Shown here: piece by piece, positions 33,190 to 43,670 of the stretch
Layout of the letters: each line of letters starts with the position of its first letter
Position numbering within the stretch: position 1 is the stretch's first letter
From: Gnetum montanum
Taxonomy: Eukaryota; Streptophyta; Gnetopsida; Gnetales; Gnetaceae
NCBI GenBank assembly: GCA_015680685.1
Contig: MNCI01018369.1
Span: 207,584 to 252,129, forward strand
Direction of reading: 5' to 3'
DNA: 44,546 nucleotides
Program-made: the position numbers and the translations under genes
The notes under the pieces: model-generated
What the model was told of the DNA's origin: nothing
Seen by the model: only the letters and a program-made list of their open reading frames with translations
The model's database searches: none

Positions 33190-33790
33190 GCTCGCTTGAT
33201 TTATATGGCAGTAGTCTGTAAGTCCCAGTTTTAAGTCCTAGTAGACTACCATTACTGGTTTTAAGTCTCAGCAGACCATGGTCCCAATTTAAAGTCCGGG
33301 CAGACCAAGAAATGCTAGTTTTACGTCGTAGCGAACGGTGGTGTGTCTGATTTATAGTCTCAGTAGACCGTGCTGTGGATGTTAATTTTGTGTCATGACC
33401 CAAGGATAGAGCTGTGCTGGTTTTATGTCTCAGCAGACGGTTGCTTACCTTTGCCAGTTTTATGTCGTAGCGGACTGCCGGTGCCAGTTTAGCGTCGTGA
33501 CGGACGCGTGCAAAAGATACCAGTTTTTCATCTTGGTGGACCTGTACAATGTTGCTAGTTTTACATTGTAGCGGACAGTTACAACTTGCTAGTTTAGCGT
33601 CATAGCGGACGAATATTGCCAGTTTAGCGTCGTGGCAGACGCGTGCAAAGAATGCCAGTTTTACGTCGTGGCGGACGGTGGTTGCCAGTTTAGCGTCGTA
33701 GCGAACGTGTATTGCCAGTTTAGCATCGTAGCGAACGGTCAATGCCAGTTTAACGTTGTAGCGGATGAATATTTCCATAGCTGCTATTGA
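33190..33790. repeat. Tandem-repeat array in the R6 3' untranslated region (~30-36 bp units)
   Basis: About 18 degenerate units of TGCCAGTTTTACGTCGTAGCGGACG between the pol stop (33805) and the 3' LTR. Units nearest pol are 30 or 36 bp, multiples of three, and on the minus strand read VRYDAKLA repeatedly; further units lose the frame. Tandem repeats at this site are known in Tat and Ogre elements and can seed satellite DNA. An open minus-strand frame of 299 codons (32894-33793) results from this and runs into the LTR; I treat it as a by-product. Confidence 0.8.
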
Positions 33791-33804
33791 CATCGTTGAT
33801 GCTG

Positions 33805-36800
33805 CTAAATGTAATACCGCTTCAAATACACATGATTTACAGGATTTGGTAATTCATGGCCGTTGACGTCTCCTAACTTGAATGCTCCGTTGCTATACAC
33901 GTCGACCACCAAGAATGGGCCTTCCCAGTTTGCGGAGAACTTGCCTACTGGTTCACGCACAACCTTGAAAACTAGATCTCCTTTCTTGATCGGGCGTTGC
34001 TGAAGGTTGTGACGATGCTTCTGTCTCTGTTTGTCTTGATACCTTTCAATCGTGTCAAGAGCCTGTATCCACTTCTCTTCTACTGAATCCAGATCTGCGA
34101 TTCGAGACTCGGTGTGTTGAGCCTCATTTATAACCATGGAGAGGACCATCCTCAGAGAAGGAATTTGCAACTCGAAAGGCAGCACTGCTTCAGACCTGTA
34201 AACCAGGCTATAGGGCATACTACCTGTAGCCGTCCTACACATAGTACGATACGTCCATAGCACATAGAGGATCTGTTCATGTCACCGCCTTTTGTTGCCG
34301 TCAAGCATTTTCTTGAGCATATTGATGATCACTTTGTTCGTTGCTTCAGCTTGACCATTCGCTTGCGGGTAATAGGGGGAGGAAAAAGATTGTCTAATGC
34401 CCAGGTTATCACAGAAGGATTTGGTTTCCGTGCTACTAAACTGTGAACCATTGTCGGTCACGATAGTCATCGGGAGACCAAATCTGGTTACTATATTGTC
34501 CAGGACAAAATGGCAAATCTACTGAGATGTGATCTTCCGCAGGGGAACAGCCTCTACCCACTTTGTAAAATACTCTGTAGCGGTAATAATGAAGCTATGA
34601 CCTGCGGAAGATTTCGGCATGATGGGGCCTATAATGTCTAGTCCCCATCACTGAAATGGCCATGTTATCTGCGTTGTATGTAATTCTGTAGGTGACACGT
34701 GTATGAGGTTCGTGTGACGCTGACATGTGTCACAAGTTTTAACCTTTGTCAGGCAATCCTTTTCCATGCGCGGCCAGTAGTATCCTAAGCGACGGATTTT
34801 TAGGGCCATAGCCCGTGGTGCTACGTGGCCGCCGCACAGTCCCTCGTGAAGTTCGTCGACTATATGCTGCGCTTGGTCTTTGTCAACGCAAGTAAGCAAC
34901 ATGCCATCAAAGGAGCGTCTGCAAAGAGTGCTGTCTCCGATGATGACGTATTGCCTAGCCCGCTTGCGTATCACATCCTTCTGCACGTGTGTCAATTCAG
35001 ACGGTAATTCGCCCTGTAAAAGGTAAGTTTAAATATCGTCATACCATTCAGGTGTGCTTCCCTCGAGAAGAGAAGAGATTTGCATCGTCTGAATGATAGG
35101 ATCTGCGTAGTCTATTATCAATGCAAGACAGGTGTCAAAGAGATGTGAAGGCACATTCAGAGCCAGTGTTGCCAGTGCGTCAGCCAGTGTGTCATCCGTG
35201 CGTGGCATGTGCTGGGCATCGATGGTCACAAATCGTCTCAGAATATCTTTAGCCTTATCGCAGTAGGGCTGCAAATGTACAGCCTTGCAAGTGTAGACTC
35301 CTGTGATCTGATTTATGATAAGCATCGAATCGCCCCTAATCGCCAGGTGTCGAACATCGAGTTCACTGGCAGTTAGTAATCCCATGAGGAGCCCCTTGTA
35401 CTCTGCCATATTGTTCGTATAGGGGAAGGTCAAGCGATAAGCATGTAGACGCACATCCTCAGGTGATAGCGTAATAACCGTGGCAGCACTATCACCTCTA
35501 ACGATTGAAGCTCCATCGAAATACAACGTTGCTTCGGGGCCTGTCAAGACAGGGCTTAAACTATGTACATGCTCGTCAGGGAACTCTGGCTCTATGGTCG
35601 CCTGATTGTTAATTGGTGAAGTTACTAACTGGTCAGCTATCACTTGGCCTTTCGTAGATGATTGGCCAATATAGTGCAGATCGAATTCTGTCGTGATAGC
35701 CTTCCAGCAAGCTATTTTACTACTCTCGTATAAGTTGTGCGTAATGGTCCTAAGAATGTTATTTTTACAAATGATGTTGACCTTGTTACGGAAAAGATAA
35801 TGCCTACATTTCTTAAGCGTAAAAACTAATGCTAGGAAATTACACTCAACGTCGTTGTACCTCGTTTCGTACGCACACAGAGCATGACTCAAGTAGTAGA
35901 TGGGCACTTCAGACCCATCATCTCTCCTTTAACAAAGTAATGCGGCTAATGCTACGTCCGAAGTTGCGAGGTAAATGTAGAATGGCAAGTCCCTTTGTGG
36001 TGGGAAAACCATCGGTAAATGTTGCAGTTCTTGTTTTAAGTAGTCAAACGCACGTTGGCAATCGTCGGTCCATTCGAAATTAACCCCCTTTTTTAGCAAG
36101 TGTTGCATAGGGTGTAGCTTGTCAGTTAATCTCGAGATGAACCGGTGTATAAATTGTAAGCGTCCCTGTAACCCGCGTAATTGCTTGAGGTCTATAGGAG
36201 GTGTTAATTCGACAATGGCTTTGACCTTATCAGGGTCAACTCGTATGCCGATTTCCAACACCACAAACCCCAGCATGCGTCCGGTTTTGACTCCGAATAC
36301 GCACTTCTTTGGGTTAAGCCGGAGCTCGTATTTGGAGCATGTTTTAAGGACTAACTCCAAGTCCCTTGAATGATCCTCAGACTTTAAGGACTTAACAGCT
36401 ATATCGTCTATGTAATCATTCAGCCTTCCTAGGAGGTAATCGCTGAAGATGTATGTCATGGCTCGTTGATACGTTGCTCCGGTGTTCTTTAGACCAAAAG
36501 GCATCATAGTNTTCAAATCCCGGAAGTCTATGTAGATGCGTATGCTTCCAGTCTTCTTTGGGACAACTACAATGTTAGATACCCAGTCCGAGTAATCGAC
36601 CGCATGGATGAAACCAGCCTTATACAGTTTGGTGATTTCATCATGCACGGCTAGCGTGATCTTTAGCTTGATTTTGCGTGCCTTTTGCCTAACTGCTTTA
36701 ATCTGCGGGTCTAAGATGATGTTATGCTGGATTACCCTGGGATCTAGTCCAGGCATATCTTTGTATGACCATGCAAAGACCGTGATGTTGTCTTGCAGGA

Positions 36801-37107
36801 CCTATTTTATAGCATCGTGTGTTTTCTGATCTAGTAAAGAGCTGACTTTAAGCGTTTTGGCTTCACCCTTATACGTAACGATAGAAACCTCATTGAGGGG
36901 GTCTTCGGTTATGTCCCCAGCCTCCAGGTCTAGCATGCGTGTCGACTGTTCTGGCCACTCTGGGGACGTCTCCGACACGGCTATGGTTACGTCTTCTAAA
37001 GGGGGGTTAACGTCTACTAGCGTGGAGTCAATTTGCCTAACTACTTTCCCGTATGGGCCCGTCAAAGTTAGAGGTGTTGAAAATTTTGCATCCATTTCCT
37101 ATCTGTC
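33805..37107 (-). pseudogene. R6 pol: reverse transcriptase, two RNases H, integrase
   Basis: Copies the element RNA into DNA and inserts it. One frame of 1101 codons, starting after the predicted splice acceptor at 37107 (first ATG 37095). RT: WSYKDMPGLDP at about 36770, then IYIDFRDL, a jump at the N (36511) that removes the segment with the first catalytic Asp, MPFGLKN, and YIDD at 36403-36414. First RNase H: PIYYLSHAL, with the conserved Glu, near 35900. Second RNase H, archaeal type: YFDGAS (Asp at 35517), TNNMAEY, GDS, and DALA. Integrase: H-x6-H-x30-C-x2-C at 34722-34848, then GLDIIG, TDNGSQF and QAEATNK, giving D-35-E. The C-terminal GPFLVVDVYSNGAFKL and LKRYY lack a chromodomain. Seven in-frame stops (among them 37099, 36802, 35929, 35029, 34648 and 34282) are TAG, TAA or TGA, all explicable by C-to-T. 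Confidence 0.9.
36511..36511. other. Single N at a missing RT segment
   Basis: On either side the RT reading frame is the same, but about 50-60 residues normally found between DFRDL and MPFGLKN are missing, including the first catalytic aspartate. A lone N at the junction suggests an unresolved join in the assembly rather than a natural deletion. Confidence 0.8.
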
Positions 37108-37211
37108 CTGCAAAACCGCAAAGTGCGTAAATCATTAGAAGAAAGGTGACGTGATGTCGTTGAACCTGGAAGGCTAACTGAATTTTCAATATTGTAAACA
37201 AGCTATAATCA

Positions 37212-38182
37212 ATGCTACCCGATTACGAGGCGATAAGGTGTGGTAGTTTAATGTCATTTCGGACAGTGACGCCTACGACAGGGGATGAAGATTGGTGTAC
37301 CGCTGGTGTCGATTACTCTCGGTATTGGACTGCCATCAAAAACAGCGTACAGACTAGTTGGGCGTTGGTCGAGCAACGGATGCAGATAGAACTCCTAGCC
37401 CAGAAAAGTCAGGACTGGAGAGATTATTATGCAAGCGTGCAAGAGTGGGGGCAGAAGGAGAAGGACCATAAGCATTTGTACAAGCGGGAGAGCATTACTT
37501 ATCGGAAACTCTACCACGATTTTGCCGTCAGGTCCCGGTCCTTGGAAGTCTTCCTGGACGTCATCGGGGCTTCCGAAGCCTTCAAGAAGTTCGAAGAGCA
37601 GGTGACTATAAGTGCGTCCCCGGAAAGGGAGATGACTCTCCCTGGGGATCAGGCTACAATCCCTACTTTCTTCCCGGACCCACCCCACTGGAGCAGCGTG
37701 GAGAAAGGGAAAGTGAAGGCCGGAGCTGCCTTGGGAGAGGATGTATGACCAGATCTGACGGAGGAAGAGATTATGAAGCGTCTGTGGGCTAGCCTAGACA
37801 AGCTTCCCTTTGCTGCGGAAGCAGGGCCGTCGCAAGTAAGTTTATGCACGACTTAGTTTGCATTTTCTAATTATGATGTTAAGTCTCATGTAGCTAATGT
37901 GCTTAATGTATTTAGGTACTAACTGAGGATAGGGAAGGCGAACAAGCGGAGGAGTTAGCAGAGGAAGCAGCAGAAGCAGAAGAAGAAGCAGAGGAAGAGG
38001 AGGAGCACAGCGATGAAGAACGCCCTCCCGTGGAGCCGATGCCAGAATGAGGATCTCATGAAGAGGACATTCTTCGTGAAAGAATCATTCCCAGAAACGA
38101 CGGCCCATTGGAGGATGATCCATTAGGGTTGGATCCGGACATGAGAGATACCGGTGACAGTGGTAGTAGAGGAAATGCGTAA
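37212..38182 (+). pseudogene. Antisense two-exon gene inside R6, acidic C-terminus, unknown function
   Basis: I do not recognise the protein. Exon 1 (37212-37835) starts at ATG 37212, with an in-frame TAA six bases before it; exon 2 (37916-38182) ends at TAA. The intron 37836-37915 has GTAAGT, a CTAAT-like branch site and TTTAG, typical for plants, and the frame continues across it. Coding length is 296 codons. Residues 25-150 are rich in Trp, Tyr, Lys and Glu and look helical (WRDYYASVQEWGQKEKDH), followed by a loop with SASPERE and FFPDPPHW; exon 2 opens with an Ala/Glu run (EEAAEAEEEAEEEEE) and ends DTGDSGSRGNA. Two in-frame TGA codons (37746, 38048) are both CGA-to-TGA type. Antisense extra genes are known in other Tat elements (Grande), but in the 3' part. 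Codon-like structure and the intron speak against a chance frame. It may be a chromatin-binding or counter-silencing passenger; that is speculation. Confidence 0.65.
37836..37915 (+). other. Intron of the antisense gene (80 bp)
   Basis: Donor AA|GTAAGT, acceptor TTTAG|GT, phase 0. AT-rich compared with the flanking exons, as plant introns are. Confidence 0.65.
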
Positions 38183-38197
38183 TTACAATTTACGCAT
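38175..38197. terminator. Palindrome at the stop codon of the antisense gene
   Basis: ATGCGTAA and TTACGCAT around a 7-base loop; the stop TAA lies in the left arm. It uses the GCGTAA word of the R6 LTR. A role in ending transcription is only a possibility. Confidence 0.4.
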
Positions 38198-38370
38198 AGT
38201 TTTATTTGAGGGTGAAGTGGAGTATTATTTTAGGAATGACTGAAAAGACGTGTTATAAGGCCTGATGGATGTTTCAAATGCCAATTATTTTGTCTTTTGG
38301 GCTTTCGCTTTTACAACGTGAACGTTGTTTTTAAGGATTTTGCCTAAGTTATGACGATAGAATGTGATGG

Positions 38371-38630
38371 CTTGTTTAAGGCCATCGCGGGCTGTCATAT
38401 GATTCTACGTAAACTAGTGACTAGTTTAGGGCCGTTGCGGCCTACTGCGTAATCAAGCGTAAAGAGTCATAGTATACAATTCTGTGTAACTAGTTTAAGG
38501 CCGTTGCGGGCCGTGGTATAATACGCGTAAATGGTAACGGCGTACAATTCTGCGTCGCTAGTTTAAGGCCGTTGCAGGCCATGGTATAGTGTAGATGACA
38601 ATAGTACATAATCTTGCGTAATTATGATAA
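38371..38630 (+). repeat. ~69-bp tandem repeat, four units
   Basis: Units starting at about 38371, 38421, 38490 and 38558 share CTAGTTTAAGGCCGTTGCGG followed by GCCGTGGTAT and a GCGTAA word. They lie in the predicted intron, downstream of the antisense gene. Confidence 0.8.
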
Positions 38631-38801
38631 AACGATGTGAAAGCGTAAATAGCACGAGCATAGTAAATCAAATAGCATAAGTAATGACAAGCGTAAACAC
38701 TAAAAGCGAATGTAGCGTAAAAATGTATGAAGTAAAGGAAATGGCTAAGTACAAGGCACGATAATCTGCCAAAACATGATAACGTACGCAAAGACCATCG
38801 T

Positions 38802-41800
38802 TCAACCATTAATACGTAATTGTTTCTTAATGGCCTTTACGCTAAGCGCTGCGTAAGGGCGAGGAGGCTTATGGTTTGACTCCTCTACGCTGCCATCTAG
38901 AAATGGCAGGTCGACCCAAGCCTGACCTTCATCATTACTGTCAGCTTGTTGAGGGGTTTGGAGACGGGTTTGATCATCAGTCGTTTCTATCTCCGAACCC
39001 CGCTCTTCTTCAATGTTATTGACGGTCGTGGGGGTGACTTCGTCACCGCGTATCACAACCTCCCCTCCGGCATAGGGAAGGTGTATCTCTTGGTGTATTG
39101 GTGACGAAACCGCCCTCAGTTGGGCTAACCACGACCTCCCCAAGATCAGGTTGAAGCCTAGCATCTCTTCGATGACTAAGAAAGTGGCCTCTGTTGGGAA
39201 CTGATCCCCCGCCACAAACTCAATACGCACTGTCCCCTTAACTTGAACCCGTGCCCCGTTGAACGATTTTACGCAGGCCGTCGTCGTGGGCGTGATCTGG
39301 TCGACCAGACCCAACCTATCCACGACGGAATAGGGAATGACGTTGGTAGCTACGCCATCGTCTACGTGCACTCTCCGGATCCGGTATTGACCGACCCGGA
39401 TGGTGATGAACATAGACTCAGTTGTGACCTGACCTTTCCCAGGATCATCTTTGATAGACTCGTCGTGGAAGGTTAGTAGGGTAGGCGTAGGTTGCACAGC
39501 TTCAGAAGGAAACATGACAGCATGTATCACTTCCTCCTCCACTGGCAAGCTTTCATCCACTGATATGGATGTCAGCATGCGAACCATGGCCTCATGGTGC
39601 TCTCGAGACATCATAAGCAGATCATAAAGGCCCAGGGTTGTGTTCTTTTGTTTAAGAGACTGTTTAACTTGCGTAAATGCATCGAGGAGGTCCTTCCCCC
39701 AGCTAGGTTGTTTATCCCCTTTGTCCTCTTCCATTCAGCCCAGGAGACGGACTTCCCGAGGTAGAGTGGCGTCAGTCGGGGGGCTATTTTTCTTCTTGCC
39801 AAGAGAAGGCGGTTGCATTTCTACACCTTTATCCTGCCCCTCAGGTACAGGTGAAGGCACAGAGGCCAGGGGCCTAGGCTTAGGGAAGCCGAGCGTAGAA
39901 TGGTCTTTCGTTGCGCTAATTGATGTGTCCTCTCCCTTTTGTTTGGGAGGTGATGGTTGACGCTTTTGGTTGGAGGTCTGCCCCTGCGTGAGAGGAGCAG
40001 CCTATGGTTTTGGAGCCCTGATAATGAAGGGCATCCTAGGCGTGGGTGCAGACGAGGCCGCGGCTTGGCTATTGCTGCGTGACTGAGAGTGTATCCGAGA
40101 GGGTGCCCGTATGATGAAGGGCGGCCTCGAGACCCCACTAGCTGCCGGTAAAATGGTTGGCCCCCTTTGTGAGCTGGCATGGACACGCAAAACAAAAGGT
40201 TGTTTTGGCGATTCCCTCTTCTCACTGTCTGCACTTACCACAGTGATTGTATAAGGATTATCGTTTGCGTTCAATGGGTCCTTATACACGTGCAATGTTT
40301 GGTTTTCTGGACGCGTCGGGTTGCTGCTGTCTAACTTGAGTGAACCATCGTCCAGCATATGTTAAATGTCATTTTTCAACGCCCAACAATAATTTGTATC
40401 GTGACCACACAGCTGGTGGTAGTCACAGAAACGGTCTAGCCTGAAAGATCTCGGAACTGGTGGTTCATTAGGTCAGGCTAAAGAAGGGTTCTTTAGCAGT
40501 TCACAATGATGTCTGTGACGCCTCAGAGCTTCCTCGGACACCTTCTTAGGTTGAATGTGCCCTGCCCCTAACAGTTGTTTCAGCAGTTCGAAATGCTTTA
40601 CAGGTAATGCCGTGTACTTTAAGCGATCCTTACGCTCAAAGTTTGGCCTAGGCTGGGGGGCCTTTTCAGGGGTAGTTGTGTCTTGGCTGGTGCCGGTACC
40701 AGCCGTGGTTTCAGGAGGCACCGTGGGTGCCTTCTTGTTCTTAGTCTTTGTACTTTCAGTCATCGCAGCTACTGTCGTTGTCGCTGCTTTACCCTTGTCT
40801 TTGCCCTTGTTATGCGCATTCCTATAGGCGACATACGCCAGGTCTTTGCTGGCCTCCGCAGCATCTTGGATGCTTCTAGTTTGAGCGAAGGCCTGGTGTA
40901 GAGAGTTAGGGGAAAGATAATACAGCTTTGACTTAATAAAGTCATTGAGTGCTCCCTTGAATATAGCCAGCAGATGTGAGTCCGCGATCAGTTCGCGGAT
41001 CTCATTCAAGGTAGCATTCCAGCACTATATGAACTTTTGGACGGGCTCGAGCGGGTCTTGTTAAACCCCCATGAGCTGATCCAATGTGACTTCCGGTTTC
41101 AAATTGTATTTGAAGCGGGTCAAAAATTGGGTCAGCAGCTTTTCCAAGGTTGAGATGGAAGAGCGTGGGAGGGCTCGGTACCAATTCAAAGCTTTCCCTG
41201 TTAAAGACATTGCAAAAACTCAGATGATGGTGTGTGGCCACTGTTGCAACAATAAGGACTCAGACCTAAACATGACCAAGTGAGCGTTGGGATCTCCCTC
41301 CCCATTATACTTGGTAAAATGAGGCAGAGACATCCCTGGCGGCAATGACAGCATAAGGACCGCTGAACTAATCGGATCATCCTGGTAAAAGTCCATGATC
41401 TGAATAACATCAGAACTAGCGGCTTTGAGGCGTCGAACCTCCTCAGTGAGAGTCTATATAAGCTGGAAGGATTGGTCCAGACCCGTTGACGGAGGTGTCT
41501 ATGCAGAAGGCATAGGAGGTTGGACCGGGAGGGCGGCGCTAGGAAACGGAAACGACGGGAGAGGTTGACTGGCTGCTTGTGGGGCGAGGATCCCTGCAGG
41601 CGGAGGGGCCTATGAAGACCACCACCCACTGGTTTGCGAAGCGAGGTTAGCCGCCACCTGTTGCATAAGATAGGGATAGATATACTACAGGACCACCTGT
41701 GGAGCTTACGTTGTGGGTGAAACGGAAGGTTGCACACCATACAGCGCAGACTGGTTGTATTGTGCCGCAAGGTTGGGCCACTATCTTGCAGCAGGCTGTT

Positions 41801-42590
41801 GGATGTATGTTTGTGGTTGAACAGCTGCAATGATCTGTTGAGTTGGAGGGGGCGGAAGCGACAAGGTCTGTGCCAGGTGCGTTACGGATATGTTGTGGGG
41901 TTGTATCTGAGGGATAAAATGAGACGCGGTGGTCTCCGGGACCACCACTTGGATGCTAAGTACCCGTGGTGACGAAACCGCCCCCATGTTATTATGCGGT
42001 ATTTGTGCTTGCAGCCCAGACGGCTACGCAATGGCTTGCGGCATGGCAGGGAAATGCGTCTGTGCGGTCATGGCTGGGTCAAGAGGAGCGGCCTCTCCGC
42101 TGAAAGGAAACAAGGGATTTATGTATGTTTGGGGGCTCAGAGTATGGAATGAATGTTCCGACTGGGCTGCCAATTCATCGTCTTCCTCTTCCCCATGCTG
42201 GGGCTCCACCACAACTTGTGCCACCTGGCCCTTGGCCATGACCAACTATGTAATGAGTTCATGTTGGTGTTCGGTCAAGGGAATGATGTCGTAAGCTGTT
42301 GGCTTGAAATCATGGCCCCCTCGGTGGACCACCTCAAAGTTTTGTTTCGCTTCGACTTCGGCTCAGCTAAGAGCCAGCTTCGCCTGGATCTTAACACATA
42401 TAAAGTTGTATTCTTTAGGGGTTATGACCGTGAAGATGGGCTCTTTTCCCTGAAGTCTCAATGATCAGCGCAATGGCCCTTGAGATCCTGTTGCGCCAAG
42501 AGCTGGTCTGGCGACCGCGATAGGGTTCACAGACGTGGCACCCGAATCGGCAGGGACCATGGCGGTTGTGGTCGTGTACAAGGAATCCAT
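38802..42590 (-). pseudogene. R6 gag-protease
   Basis: Capsid/nucleocapsid protein fused to the aspartic protease. One frame runs from ATG 42590 (MDSLYTTTTAMVPADSG) to the stop at 38802, 1262 codons. Residues 1-450 are a low-complexity N-terminal region rich in Pro, Gln and Ala. Residues 453-575 hold the Ty3/gypsy capsid core (ALNWYRALPRSSI, then FKYNLKPEVTL, IRELIADSHLLAIFKG and NDFIKSKL). Residues 722-735 are the zinc knuckle CDYHQLCGHDTNYC followed by WALKNDI. After a Pro/Ser-rich linker, the protease starts near residue 1050, with the active-site loop VDDGVATNVIP (Asp at 1077) and FNLILGRSWLA. The second position of the D-x-G loop is Asp instead of the usual Thr or Ser. At least ten in-frame stops, but no frameshift. 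If the predicted intron is used, the last 13 codons are replaced by pol. Confidence 0.9.
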
Positions 42591-42815
42591 TGAGCAATGA
42601 GATTAACGACAACTAGTAATTGGATCTAAGAAATGGCTGGCAATAAGATCACAAATAGGCTTTCTACCCTATAGGATTCCAAAGGAATCGTTGCTAAGAC
42701 CGATCTACACCACACGACTTATCGTAAGCTTCCCTAGAGGTATTACGTTTACGATTTTGGGTATAGATCGCTAACAGGACTACTCGAAAAAGGCGGATCG
42801 GAACCGAAGGTTCAA
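42591..42815 (-). other. R6 5' leader between primer binding site and gag
   Basis: About 225 bases. No coding region or clear structure is supported. It would contain the RNA packaging signal. Confidence 0.5.
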
Positions 42816-42833
42816 GCCCTCCTTCTAGCGCCA
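42816..42833 (-). other. R6 primer binding site
   Basis: Minus strand TGGCGCTAGAAGGAGGGC, six bases after the LTR end. The first six bases fit the CCA end of several tRNAs, but I cannot match all 18 to a plant tRNA that I know. R1 has the same site in decayed form. Confidence 0.75.
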
Positions 42834-43530
42834 GAAAACTGTAACGACGGAAAATGTCGGTAGCTGGAAAATACCGAACAAAACTCCATGTACACAGTTT
42901 TAACCACAGATCCGCGCGAGGGCTATGCTGGAAAAACGAATCCGCGGCGCCCTGAACGGTCTTGTCGATCAAACAGGGACTTACTAATCAGTAAACCGAT
43001 GAATATCTCGTGAAACGATCTAATTCGAGGAATCGCAAAAACGAGGGGAAAACGATGTAGATGAATTGCAACGATGATAATGCTAAGCACGATAAGAGGA
43101 GGCTAACATAAGAGAAACACGTAGTTTCAAGATCTACGCTTTACCTTGAAAGATGTATATTTTATATATTTCGTTACACTGGGGAGACCCCGATTACTGG
43201 ATGTAAAGCAAGCACAAAATAACAAGAAAACTATCCAAACAGAAGTCCGATCTACCTCGTGGGCTAAAGCCGAGATGCAAGGAAGGTCAAGCTCTAACGT
43301 CTACCGATAAACTGTTTCTGACCAATAGAGTCTTCCCCAGCAGAACGATTACTCCTGTCGCCGGTGCTCGAAGCGAACTGTGCTCTGTTTCTGCCGTAAG
43401 GTGATGCTGTCAACAATTGCCAAGGCGCTGCTCTCTGTACCTCTGCTCAAAAGTGATAAGTGCTCCAGTGCTCAGAAAAATGCCTTTTTCTTCTTTGATT
43501 TGCCAACCCCTGTACCTTTGTCAACTAGGG

Positions 43531-43539
43531 TATTTATAG
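43531..43539 (-). promoter_or_regulatory. R6 5' LTR TATA box
   Basis: CTATAAATA on the minus strand, with the same surroundings as the R1 box at 11667. About 100 bases upstream the hairpin cluster begins. Confidence 0.7.
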
Positions 43540-43638
43540 GCTGCGACGTTCTGTGGAAAAGGTGCAACCCTGATGACGTGTGTCCCGAATGTTTCGGGTA
43601 TTGTTGGGTTGACTATTTTTGTGTCAGATTTCATGACT

Positions 43639-43670
43639 ACGCACAATACGCTTACTTGCGTATTGTGCGT
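43639..43670. repeat. Perfect hairpin in the R6 5' LTR, start of the GCGTAA cluster
   Basis: Arms of 13 bases (ACGCACAATACGC and its complement) with loop TTACTT, unchanged in both LTRs. Up to about 44140 at least five further imperfect hairpins built from TTACGC and GCGTAA follow. Confidence 0.9.

Larger units (their letters stand above)
37108..38840 (-). other. Predicted sense-strand intron between protease and RT of R6
   Basis: The acceptor side is strong: TTCTAATGA (branch-point-like), then CTTTGCGGTTTTGCAG ending at 37108. The best in-phase donor is GTAAAG at 38840. Gag-protease from 42590 to 38841 is exactly 1250 codons and pol resumes at 37107 in phase 0, so removal of 1733 nt would join them. 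Ogre elements of the same lineage have an intron at this place. The donor choice is inference; other GT sites exist. Confidence 0.55.

Noticed and set aside
32894-33793. 299-codon minus-strand frame as a true protein gene
   Set aside because: It is made of the tandem repeat and then runs into the LTR; the repeat loses its frame halfway and no known domain appears. Kept only as an observation on the repeat.
38802-38840. Programmed frameshift or stop bypass between protease and RT
   Set aside because: The two frames are separated by 1.7 kb, so neither would join them; an intron explains the arrangement better.
39640-42464. Several plus-strand frames of 70-120 codons opposite R6 gag
   Set aside because: Shadows of the gag-protease frame on the minus strand; no intron, start context or domain supports them, in contrast with 37212-38182.
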